This document shows positions 1 through 9,000 of a stretch of DNA of 34,002 nucleotides, in pieces; the first letter of the stretch is position 1, and each line of letters starts with the position of its first letter. The notes under the pieces are model-generated. The model was not told the DNA's origin. It saw nothing but the letters and a program-made list of their open reading frames with translations, and ran no database searches. The stretch is from an uncultured bacterium. Its GTDB lineage: Bacteria > Verrucomicrobiota > Kiritimatiellia > CAIKKV01 > CAIYGI01. The position numbers and the translations under genes are program-made. The stretch is from positions 1 through 34,002 of the forward strand of contig CAIYGI010000072.1 in NCBI GenBank assembly GCA_903925685.1. Reading direction: 5' to 3'.

Positions 1-37
1 CCATTGCGCGGGCGTTCTTGGTCTCATGCCGTCTCTT

Positions 38-58
38 ATATCAATCCATAATTGATAT
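38..58. promoter_or_regulatory. Perfect inverted repeat upstream of the ketosynthase operon
   Basis: ATATCAAT at 38-45 and ATTGATAT at 51-58 form a perfect 8-bp inverted repeat with a 5-nt spacer. It lies in an AT-rich island about 140 nt before the ketosynthase start at 199. The shape suits a dimeric regulator site. The rest of 1-198 is non-coding as far as can be seen: it has a direct repeat CAGGGCTT (96-103 and 136-143, approximate) and AT-rich stretches at 150-162 and 172-198, but no convincing -35/-10 pair. Binding by any regulator is inference. Confidence 0.3.
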
Positions 59-198
59 TGTCAAGAAATAAAAAACACCCCATGCCCTTTATTTTCAGGG
101 CTTCGCTCTGCTCCTCGCTCTCAACTCCCGCAGAACAGGGCTTGGCGGTATGAAATAATATAGTGGACCTGTTGTCAACAATAATTGGCTGATTTTAT

Positions 199-1398
199 AT
201 GGAACGTAATCGGGTGGTCATAACGGGCCTGGGCGTTTTGGCTGCGAACGGTTTGGATGTCGAATCTTTTTGGCGCACGCTGCTGGCTGGCGAGAGTGGA
301 ATAGGCCCGATCACGCTCTTCGATGCCCATGATTTGCCGAGTCGGATTGCCGGTGAATTGCCGGGTTTCGATCCCTTGAAGTTGTTGAATTCCTCAATGA
401 AACCGCGCCGGATGGGGCGTTTCACCCAAATGGCACTGATTGCCGCCAAGCAGGCTTTTGCAGATGCCCAACTGGATGACAAACTCTTAAAAACTCCGCG
501 CATTCCGATCGTCATGGGGGTCAGCACCTCGGCGATGGATGTGCGTGAATTACCAGCCCGCGCCTATTCGGCCATCACCGGCATACCTCACGCTTGCACC
601 AGCACCATTGCCTACACCTATCATCTTGATGCCCGGTTGTTGACCGTCTCGGACGGTTGCGCATCCTCTCTGGATGCCATCGCGCTGGCGGCGGAAATTG
701 TTCGCGGCGGACAGGCGGACTGGGCCGTCGCTGGCGGCTCCGATGGCGCCATTACGCGGTACGTGTTCGAATGCATGAGTCAGGCGCGCAAATTATCCAC
801 CCGTAACGACGATCCCCGGCGCGCCAGCCGACCCTTCGATCGCCTGCGGGATGGCGGCGTGATCTCCGAAGGCGCCGGCATTGTGATTCTTGAAAATCTG
901 GAGCATGCCCTGGCGCGCGGGGTGCGGCCCTATGCCGAAATCGCCGGCTATGGAAGTTGGGCGGATCCGTGCGACGGCGAGGAAGGCGGCGGCATGGCCC
1001 GCGCCATGCAACTGGCGCTGGCCAACGCCGGCCGGCGGGCGGAGGACGTGGATCACATCAGCGCCCACGGTCCCGGCGACCCGCACATGGATGCGCTTGA
1101 AAGCAGGATGATCAAACAGGTCTTTGGACGGCGGGCGCACCAGATTCCCGTGACATCCATCAAGGGGGCCACCGGCAATCCCATGGGCGCGGGCGGCGTA
1201 CTTCAGACCATTGCCGCCGCCCTTTCGCTTCGGCACGGGCTTGTGCCTCCCACCGCCAACTATGAGGAGCCCGATCCTGAATGTGACCTGGACATTGTGT
1301 CCCGACAGGCGCGCCGCCAGGCCATCCGCAGCGTTCTGGTCAACACCCACGGCTTCGGGCGTGGCAACAGCAGCATGCTTCTCGACCGCTTCGAATGA
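199..1398 (+). CDS. Beta-ketoacyl-ACP synthase-like (KAS I/II type) condensing enzyme
   Basis: A 399-residue condensing enzyme of the thiolase fold, the usual length for KAS I/II. The N-terminus RVVITGLGVLAANG is typical of the family. The nucleophile is Cys154 in SDGCASSLDA, His290 lies in SAHGPGDPHMDALES (family form HGTGTxxND), Lys322 is in SIKGATGNPMGAGG, and a glycine-rich C-terminal NTHGFGRGNSSM is present. Oddly, the second catalytic histidine (GHxxGAAG in KAS I/II) is Asn327, giving a Cys-His-Asn set that resembles KAS III chemically but not in overall sequence. It should form carbon-carbon bonds between acyl groups, but no acyl carrier protein, reductase or other lipid gene is nearby, so substrate and pathway are unknown. 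No clear Shine-Dalgarno site precedes the ATG. The stop overlaps the next start by ATGA, which implies translational coupling to the histidine kinase. Confidence 0.88.
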   Translation: MERNRVVITGLGVLAANGLDVESFWRTLLAGESGIGPITLFDAHDLPSRIAGELPGFDPLKLLNSSMKPRRMGRFTQMALIAAKQAFADAQLDDKLLKTPRIPIVMGVSTSAMDVRELPARAYSAITGIPHACTSTIAYTYHLDARLLTVSDGCASSLDAIALAAEIVRGGQADWAVAGGSDGAITRYVFECMSQARKLSTRNDDPRRASRPFDRLRDGGVISEGAGIVILENLEHALARGVRPYAEIAGYGSWADPCDGEEGGGMARAMQLALANAGRRAEDVDHISAHGPGDPHMDALESRMIKQVFGRRAHQIPVTSIKGATGNPMGAGGVLQTIAAALSLRHGLVPPTANYEEPDPECDLDIVSRQARRQAIRSVLVNTHGFGRGNSSMLLDRFE

Positions 1399-3908
1399 CC
1401 ATGCAAGTCACACCCGTCATCCTGCTGTTCATTTTCACCACCACCCTCGGCATTGCTCTGGCGGTTATTTTTGCCAACCACCGGCGCGCGCAGAATCAAC
1501 ATTTCTTCATATTTTCCCTGACGCTGAATGCATGGGTGTTGTGCGTGCTGGGTGTTGTGCTGTCCAAACACGCGACCATGGCGGAATGGCTGATCCGTAC
1601 GGCGTCCTTCTGCGGCGTATTCATCCCGATTTCCTTCCTGCTGCTTTGCATGGCCATCAAATCCCCGGATAACAGCCTGCGGCAGCGTCTATACCGCGCC
1701 CGCTGGATACTGATGCTCGGCGCGCTGGTCGGACTGTTGTGTTTCACACCATTCTTCATGACCGGGGTGCGGATGCCGGTCGAAGCGCGATCCGTCTGGG
1801 AAGCTCCCCAAGCATTATACGGCATGGGATTCCTTTTTTTCATCCTCTATATGCCCTTGGCTTTTGGATTCACCGCATTCTATTTCATACGGTTGATGAT
1901 CATTTCGTCCGGCATGCAACGGGCCGAACTCCAGTTCACGCTGCTGGGCATGGGCAGTTCCGTGCCGATAGCGGTGCTGGTGCATGTGATTGCGGTGATC
2001 ACAGGGGACAATACGGTGCAGCAATTTGGTCCATTGTGTATCTTGCCCATGGACCTGATCATCGCCTATGGCGTGGCCACGAGGCGACTGATGGGGGTGG
2101 CGACGTTTCTGCAGAAAACTTTGGCCTACAGTCTGCTGGCTATATACTTGTCGGCGGTTTACTTCGCCGCCCTGACGGTCAGCCGGTTTGTGCTGCTGGG
2201 CATTTTCCCCAACCTCCCCGCCGGGATTGTCCACTGGCTGGCTACGCTCGCGATGGTTTTTGCCTATGTTCCCGCCCAGCGGTTCATGGAAAAAGTGGCC
2301 CAAAGGCTCTTTTTCGCGGCCACCTTCACGAACATGCACAAAACCATCCAGCATGCCAATCTGCTGCTGCAAGGCATTTCCACGCTGGATGAACTGCTGC
2401 GCCAATTTTACGTGCTGATCGCCCAGGCCTTTCATAGCGAAAAAAATCTGATCATGTTCAGGCAGGCGGATCTCTTTGCCCAGCGCTATCCGGAAAGCGC
2501 CGCTGCGCCACAGCTCACCATGGCCGCCGCGTCCGCCATCGTCCATCTTCTGGAAGCCAACCATGAGCCCGTGGTGGCCGATGTCTTGCAGCGGCGGGCG
2601 CCTTCTCCGTTATCCGACCAAGCCCTGCGGCAACTGGTCGAACTCAAGATCAACATGGCCGTCGGGATTTATTTGAAGAATCAGGTGGCGGGCATCCTGC
2701 TGCTCGGTCCGCGGGATTCCAAAAAAATGTACGACCGGCTGGAGCAGGACACCCTGCAGATCATGTGCAACGAACTGGCGGTCGCCATCGAAAACGCCAA
2801 GCTTTACACGGAAGTGCAAAACAGCAAAATCTACAACGAAACCCTGCTCGACCAGTTGACCAGCGGCGTGATCGCCATTAATGCGAGTCACACGATCACG
2901 GTCTTCAATCGCGAAGCGCGGCGTCTCACCCGGCTGACCGCCGCCGTGCTGAACCAACCCGCGACCCTGCTGCCCGCGCCGCTGACCAATGCGCTTTTGC
3001 GCACGCTGGAGACGCGCGCAGGCCTGCGCGATATGGATGTCCAGTTGGAATCCGAACATATGGATCCGATCGTGGTGCGGCTGACCAGCTCGATTTTCAT
3101 CGCGGAAGACGGAACGGTGCTGGGCGCCCTGCTGGTCATGCGGGACCAGACGATTTTGCGCCGGCTCGAGGATCAAATCCGCCGCAACGACCGCCTGGCC
3201 AGCGCGGGCACGCTCGCGGCCGGCATGGCGCATGAAATCAAGAATCCGCTGGTCACCCTCAAGACCTTCGCCCAGCTTCTGCCCGAACGCTACGACGATC
3301 CGGATTTCCGGCAGACCTTCTCCTCGCTGATCGGCAAGGAAGTCACCCGCATCGATTCGATCGTCAATCAACTGCTGAAATTCACGCGGCCCGTAAAGCC
3401 CAAATTATATCCCATGCAGTTGCATTCGACGATCGCCCATGTGCATAAATTGGTGGATCAATCCCTGAAACAGAACGGCGTCGTTCTAAAACAAGAATTG
3501 ACGGCGGATGGGGATTGGATTATGGGTGATAACGATCTTCTGGTTCAAGCTCTGTTGAACTTTTACCTAAACGCGGTGGATGCCATGGAAAAGGGAGGCG
3601 TGATCACGGTGCGCACGGAAATAGTCCGGATTGCTTCTTCCATGCGCGATCTGTTGGGCGCGCCCATAACGGAGCCCTACATTCGCGTGAGCATCCAGGA
3701 CAACGGCAGCGGAATCGCAGAATCCGACCTGCCGCATATTTTCGATCCCTTCTTCACAACCAAAGCCAAAGGCACCGGCCTGGGGCTTTCCGTATGCTAT
3801 AACATCGTCCAGGAACACGGCGGATCGGTCGAGGTCAAGAGCCGACCCGGCGTTGGCACGGTCTTCTTCCTGATGTTCCCGCTGACGACGGTGGAGTCTG
3901 CCGCATGA
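1395..3908 (+). CDS. Membrane sensor histidine kinase (7TM-GAF-PAS-HisKA-HATPase)
   Basis: An 837-residue sensor kinase. Residues 1 to about 290 hold around eight hydrophobic segments resembling the histidine kinase N-terminal 7TM region, ending in the typical AYGVATRRLMG. A GAF-like domain (about 315-475) follows, then a PAS-like domain (about 485-600) and a short coiled linker. The HisKA phosphoacceptor is His613 in GMAHEIKNPLVTLKTF. The ATPase domain shows the N box around Asn726 (NFYLNAVDAM), the G1 box at Asp769 (DNGSGI) and the G2 box KGTGLGLSVCYNI, so it looks catalytically intact. It is most like NtrB/AtoS-type kinases. The start ATG overlaps the ketosynthase stop and its own stop overlaps the next kinase start, so the three genes form one unit. 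No response regulator is in the window, so the output is unknown. The XrtA-associated PrsK kinases have a similar plan, but nothing else here supports that assignment. Confidence 0.92.
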   Translation: MTMQVTPVILLFIFTTTLGIALAVIFANHRRAQNQHFFIFSLTLNAWVLCVLGVVLSKHATMAEWLIRTASFCGVFIPISFLLLCMAIKSPDNSLRQRLYRARWILMLGALVGLLCFTPFFMTGVRMPVEARSVWEAPQALYGMGFLFFILYMPLAFGFTAFYFIRLMIISSGMQRAELQFTLLGMGSSVPIAVLVHVIAVITGDNTVQQFGPLCILPMDLIIAYGVATRRLMGVATFLQKTLAYSLLAIYLSAVYFAALTVSRFVLLGIFPNLPAGIVHWLATLAMVFAYVPAQRFMEKVAQRLFFAATFTNMHKTIQHANLLLQGISTLDELLRQFYVLIAQAFHSEKNLIMFRQADLFAQRYPESAAAPQLTMAAASAIVHLLEANHEPVVADVLQRRAPSPLSDQALRQLVELKINMAVGIYLKNQVAGILLLGPRDSKKMYDRLEQDTLQIMCNELAVAIENAKLYTEVQNSKIYNETLLDQLTSGVIAINASHTITVFNREARRLTRLTAAVLNQPATLLPAPLTNALLRTLETRAGLRDMDVQLESEHMDPIVVRLTSSIFIAEDGTVLGALLVMRDQTILRRLEDQIRRNDRLASAGTLAAGMAHEIKNPLVTLKTFAQLLPERYDDPDFRQTFSSLIGKEVTRIDSIVNQLLKFTRPVKPKLYPMQLHSTIAHVHKLVDQSLKQNGVVLKQELTADGDWIMGDNDLLVQALLNFYLNAVDAMEKGGVITVRTEIVRIASSMRDLLGAPITEPYIRVSIQDNGSGIAESDLPHIFDPFFTTKAKGTGLGLSVCYNIVQEHGGSVEVKSRPGVGTVFFLMFPLTTVESAA

Positions 3909-5932
3909 ATCCCCCGCTGAACGGCCTGCTTTATACCCAGGACGCCGCCTTGGTGCAGCGCCTGGGCGGATTGCTCAATGAAAGGGCCGCCCTCTACCAT
4001 GCGTGTACGCCGGCCCAGCTTGAAAAGCGGCTGGCGCAGGTTGGTCCCTCGCTGGTTCTGATGGATGCGCGGACCGACGCCTTTCCGGAATTGCTTGCGC
4101 GCTTGTGTCGCGCCGATCCGGGCCATGTGCTGATTGTGCTGGGCGAGCCCCGCTCCGACCCCGTTCTGGAAGCCGCGATGCAGAACGTGTTCGCGGTGGA
4201 ACTGCTCGAACCCGAAAGGATGCACTTTCAGGCGCTGGTTGGCCGCGGCTTCCGGCATCTGGAGCTCCAGCAGGAAAACGCCCTGCTGCGCGCGGATGCG
4301 CGGCGCGCGCCTCCGCCCCCGGCGGGGACGCCCGCCATGGGCATCGACACCGCCATGCCGGTGCAGTTTTTCGCCCGGGCCTTGCGGAATTTCGACAACG
4401 TTCCGGCCCTGGCGGAGAGCATCGTGGAAGGCCTGGCCGCGGCCGCGCGCGTAACGCGCGTCGGCCTTTTCGCCACCGGGCGCGCCGGCGACCGCTTCAA
4501 ACTGCGCGCCGGCGTGCGCTGCCTGGAAACCGCCCAGGCCCTGCAATATGAGGAAACCCATCCGTTTGTCTTATGGCTTGACCGCAACGCGCATCTGCTG
4601 ACGCGCGACGGGCTGGAATCAATCCGCGACACGGGCGAGCGGCTGGTGCTCAAGCAGGCGCTGGACGAAATGGGCGCGGAGGTCGTCGTGCCCCTGCTGG
4701 CCCGCGGATGCATTCTGGGGTGGTTTTTCGTTGGCCATCGGGCTACCGGCTGGCCCTATAATTACACGGATTTGGAAAATTTCACCGTGCTGGCGGAACA
4801 CATCGCCACCACCCTCGAAAACGCCCTGCTGTACGAAGCGATTGCCCTGCAGAAAACCCTGGCGGAAACCCTCCTGCATACCATGGAGGACGGTATTGTC
4901 GCGGCTGGCGAGGACGGCGTGGTTCGCTGGTTCAACCGGGCGGCGGAAACTATCCTGGATCTGCCCGCCGCCGAGGTGCTGGGCCATGCGGTGGAAGTGC
5001 TGGGCAGCCGCTTGAGCGACCTGTTCCGGCGCACCATGGCCCGGGAGGAGGTGGAATCTCCACAGCAGTGGCGCCTGACCTGGAACAAGAAACTGGTGAA
5101 CGTGGAAATCCGGCCGCTGATCGAAGACCGCGCCTGTCTCGGCGCCGTGGCCCTGATTCGCGATGCCTCCGCCGAGCAGCGTATGTCCGAACGGGAAGAA
5201 CAGTTGCGGCGCGGCGCCTTCTGGAATGACCTGGCCGCCAGCATGTCGCATGAAATCCGCAATCCGCTTACGGCCATCAAGACCTTTGCCCAGCTTCTGC
5301 CGGAACGTTACAACGACCCGGAATTCCGCGACGAATTCAGCAAGCTGGTGAATCACGAAGTGGGCCGTCTGACCGGCTTGATCGATCAGATCAATTCCTT
5401 CGCCCATCCAACGCCGTTGAAACAGGCGCCCCTGGACATCTTCGCGCCGATGAAAACGGCCATCAAACTGGCTTCCGCCCGCCACCCCTCCGCCAACATC
5501 AAGCTGGAATTGCTGGCGGAAGGTGTCCTGCCGCCGGTCATCGGCGATGAACAGGCCCTTGCCGAGGGCTTCAGCCACCTGCTCGTGAATGCCCTGGAGG
5601 CCTTGCAGGGACGCAAAAACGGCGAAATCGCCTTTACCGCCCAGCGCGGGTTCGGAAATGACGGGCAGGAAGTCGTGCGCGTAATTATCCGGGACAACGG
5701 CCCCGGCATTCCGCCCGACATTCGAGCCAACGTTTTCTCGCCATTTTGCACCACCAAGGCTCGCGGCATGGGTCTCGGCCTCTCCATAGCCCAGCGCACC
5801 GTCTTCGATCATAACGGCCAGATCAATATCGATACCTCCGAACGCGGCACCCGTATTTCCATCGACCTGCCGGTCCACAACCGGGCCGGAACGTTTGGCG
5901 ACGAAGATCAGGGCAAAAGCGTCCCGAAATAG
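3905..5932 (+). CDS. Cytoplasmic sensor histidine kinase with pseudo-receiver, GAF and PAS domains
   Basis: A 675-residue soluble kinase with no membrane segment. Residues 1 to about 125 look like a receiver domain: Asp54 in LVLMDAR is at the phosphorylation site, but the N-terminal acidic pair and the conserved lysine are not apparent, so it is probably a pseudo-receiver. A GAF-like domain spans about 145-310 and a PAS domain about 320-435. The phosphoacceptor is His449 in SMSHEIRNPLTAIKTF. The ATPase boxes include NALEAL, Asp597 in DNGPGI, and GMGLGLSIAQRT. Its HisKA region is very close to that of the upstream kinase (both have KTFAQLLPERY followed by DPxFR), which suggests a tandem duplication and perhaps heterodimers. 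It begins with an ATGA overlap with the upstream kinase and ends about 130 nt before the giant protease gene. The partner regulator is not in the window. Confidence 0.9.
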   Translation: MNPPLNGLLYTQDAALVQRLGGLLNERAALYHACTPAQLEKRLAQVGPSLVLMDARTDAFPELLARLCRADPGHVLIVLGEPRSDPVLEAAMQNVFAVELLEPERMHFQALVGRGFRHLELQQENALLRADARRAPPPPAGTPAMGIDTAMPVQFFARALRNFDNVPALAESIVEGLAAAARVTRVGLFATGRAGDRFKLRAGVRCLETAQALQYEETHPFVLWLDRNAHLLTRDGLESIRDTGERLVLKQALDEMGAEVVVPLLARGCILGWFFVGHRATGWPYNYTDLENFTVLAEHIATTLENALLYEAIALQKTLAETLLHTMEDGIVAAGEDGVVRWFNRAAETILDLPAAEVLGHAVEVLGSRLSDLFRRTMAREEVESPQQWRLTWNKKLVNVEIRPLIEDRACLGAVALIRDASAEQRMSEREEQLRRGAFWNDLAASMSHEIRNPLTAIKTFAQLLPERYNDPEFRDEFSKLVNHEVGRLTGLIDQINSFAHPTPLKQAPLDIFAPMKTAIKLASARHPSANIKLELLAEGVLPPVIGDEQALAEGFSHLLVNALEALQGRKNGEIAFTAQRGFGNDGQEVVRVIIRDNGPGIPPDIRANVFSPFCTTKARGMGLGLSIAQRTVFDHNGQINIDTSERGTRISIDLPVHNRAGTFGDEDQGKSVPK

Positions 5933-5968
5933 CCACTGCATAAGGGCGAAGTCCGTCCAAAAGTCGTT

Positions 5969-6010
5969 GTCGCGCGCCTGGATTGTTTCAGGCTAGGCTG
6001 CCTGCGCGAC
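5969..6010 (+). other. Potential RNA hairpin between the kinase operon and the giant protease gene
   Basis: GTCGCGC at 5969-5975 pairs perfectly with GCGCGAC at 6004-6010. Smaller pairings (CCTG with CAGG, AGGC with its partner CCT) can fold inside the arm. No T tract follows, so it is not a standard intrinsic terminator. It could end the kinase transcript in another way, act in the leader of the protease mRNA, or be chance in GC-rich DNA. A weak TATTAT lies at 6016-6021 without a matching -35. Confidence 0.25.
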
Positions 6011-6063
6011 AGCCCTATTATTCCTGCCTCCTAAGCTGCCCAGCCGCTTCTTAATGTACGTTT

Positions 6064-9000
6064 GTGCGTAAGAATGCTACAATTCCGATGCAAGATTGGG
6101 CGAACATGAGTTCTCAATATTTAGAAAGTCACCGCGCTGGCGGCTGGCGGGGGTGGAATAGGCCCTTTTGGGCGGCGTTTTGCCTCGCGCTGATCTGGCC
6201 CATGGCGGGACGGGCCGTTTCCGTCGAGTGGCTGGGCGGAACCAACCTGGACGGGCGGGTGGCCGTGCGCTGGATGACGTCCGATGAACCTATCGAACTT
6301 GCCTTTCGCGTCGAACGTCAGGATGCCGATACCGGACGCTTTACGGCGGTGCTGCCCGAGCCGCTGCCAGCCCGCGGTTCGGCGCGCGGCGCGATCTATA
6401 CGCTGATCGATCCCAATGCGCCCGTGGGCGTTCCGGCAACCTATCGCCTGGCGGCCCTGCTGGACGATACGAACACGATCGCCTTCGGCCCCTATCCCGT
6501 ATTGGTTCCAGTTGACAAACTCCGCCTGCAGTCGAAACTCGCCGATACCGATCCATCGACCCTTTTCAGCGCCACCGACCTGCCGCTGACGGATTTCGAA
6601 CTGCAGCGCAACCAGGAACGGCAGGCCGAATTGTTGACGGTCCAGGCCATGCTGGCGGCGTCGGCTCCTGGCGCGCGCAAGAAAATGGCCACCGTCGGCG
6701 TGGCTACGCTCGCGGGTGGCGCGACCCCGCTGGCCGGCGCGGGCGCGGTGCAACGCCTGAAGATCGGGGTCATGACCACCGGCGTGTACCGGCTCTCGGC
6801 CGCCTATCTGGCCGCCGCCTTCAACCTTGCCGAGAGCGATCTGCAGACAGCCATCCGGGCGACAAAAGTGGCGCTCAGTTGCCAGGGACACGATGTGGCC
6901 TGGGCGGCCGACACCAATGCCAGCGCCGTGCTTTTTTACGGCATCCCCGCCGTTTCCCGCTACACAACCGAGAACATCTACTGGCTTAGCCTCACCAATG
7001 GCTTCAACCTGCTGCCGCGTCCAACCGCGCCGGCCGCGCAGGCCGACACCAACCAGTCCTTTTTGACGACGCTGCATTTCGAGAGCAGCAACCACTTTTC
7101 GTATGCCCAAGGCCGTTCATTGGATGGACCCCTTGTGGTGAGCGGGACTTTGCCCCAATCCTCCACGGTTTCGCTAACATTCAACCTGATTGAGGCGGTG
7201 TATACCAACGCAACAATTACGGTCATTCCCACGCTGATTTCGCGCATGACCGAAGCCTCGCCCGATACGCATAATGTGGGCGTGCTGGTCAACAGGTCCA
7301 GCGTCACTAATGTCGCTTGGAACGGCGAGGCGCTCATGAATCCGGTCGCGCAGTTCTCCCAGTCGATACTTTCCAATGGCGTCAACACGCTCCTTTTGAC
7401 CAACGCCACCCGAACATCGGCGGGGTACGTGCTTTATGCGGGTTTCGACGTAACCTACTGGCGGACTTATCGCGCCAGCGGAGACGCGCTGGGTTTCGTC
7501 CCGTCGGGCAACACCACGGTGACAATCTGGGGTTTCACAAACGGTCCGCCAACGATCTGGGATGTGACGGATCCGTACGCGCCGTCTTGGATTGAGGGCG
7601 CGTCGAACTGCTTCACCAACGGTGCCTGGCAAGCAACCTTTACGCCAGGGGCGCCAACCAACCGTTTCTTCGCCTTCTCGTCCGCCGGTTATCTCGCGCC
7701 GTCACGCCTCAAAGCCGAAGGCGCGGCGACAGACCTGTGCGCCGCGACAAATGGCGCCGACTGGGTGATGGTGATCCCGCCCTTGTACCGGCTGGTAAAT
7801 TTCCGTAACCAGGCGGAGCGCCTGGCGGCCTGGCGCTCCGCGCAGGGCTTGTGTACCATGGTGCTGGACTACGAAGACCTTTGCGATGCCTTCCGTTACG
7901 GGCTCGACACTCCCTTTGCGATTCGCGATTTTGTGGGCGCATCCGCCCGGTGGATTACTCCACCACGTTTCCTCGTGCTGGGCGGGCATGGCGACTACGA
8001 CTACCTGTGGAACATTACGAACCAGTGCCTGCTACCGCCCTACATGGTGCCGTCCACGGACGTGCCTTACAGTGAAGGGGCGGGGTTCTTCAGCGCCGAT
8101 TCGGGACTGGTGGACGCCAATGGAGACGGCATGCCGGATCTGGCGGTAGGACGCATTCCAGCGGTATCGAGCAACGAATTCGCGCGTTTCGTGGATAAAG
8201 TCATCACGTACGAGTCGCCGGCGGACAAGAAAATGCGCATCGAAGTCATCGCCGATGACCCGAATTCCAGCAGCGGTAAGTATGCTTTCGATACGGGTTG
8301 CGACAGCATGTCCGCCTGTATTCCGACCAATACTTACACCGTTTTCAAGGACTATGCTTATTCCGGAAACTTTTTGACACTCAGGTCTGCCGTTACAAAC
8401 CACTTGTGGAACGGCGTGGGGTTGATGAGTTTCTTTGGTCACGCAACCACTTGGAGCATTGCCGCTGGAAGCGGAGAACTCCTTAACAGCCAATATGATT
8501 TTCGGTGGCCATTCCCAACTATTGGGGTGGGGTTGGCCTGCTCTCTGAACAGATACGAATATCCGGGGGCTGTCATTGGAAGTAACCCATTGCCTTCGTT
8601 TGGCGAAGTGGGTGTCGCGTCGACCAATGCGTTCTCCGCCTTCTTTGCCTGTTCCGGTCCCGCGGATGTCGCCGGGGATCGAGCGATCGGCGAGGAATTC
8701 TACAAGTCCATGTTCGTGAACAAGGCGGCGCGGCTGGGCGAGGCCACGCAGACGGCGATACGCGGATACTGGTCGCAACTGATGAGGTTTCAATACATGG
8801 TGGAGATGTACACCCTGCTGGGCGATCCGGGAATGGTGATTGACCAGAAACGGCTGACGGTGTCCAGCGCCGCGGGGCAGGCGTGGCCACCCGTCGGGAG
8901 CGACTGGATCGGGGACTTCACCAATCTCGCCTGCGCGGTCACGAACGGCGTGCTGACCCAGGGGACCACGCAATTGGTCTGCACGGGCTGGAGCGGCGCC

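Noticed and set aside
4619-5941. Minus-strand open frame of 440 codons opposite the soluble histidine kinase
   Set aside because: It is a shadow of the kinase gene, whose catalytic boxes are intact on the plus strand.
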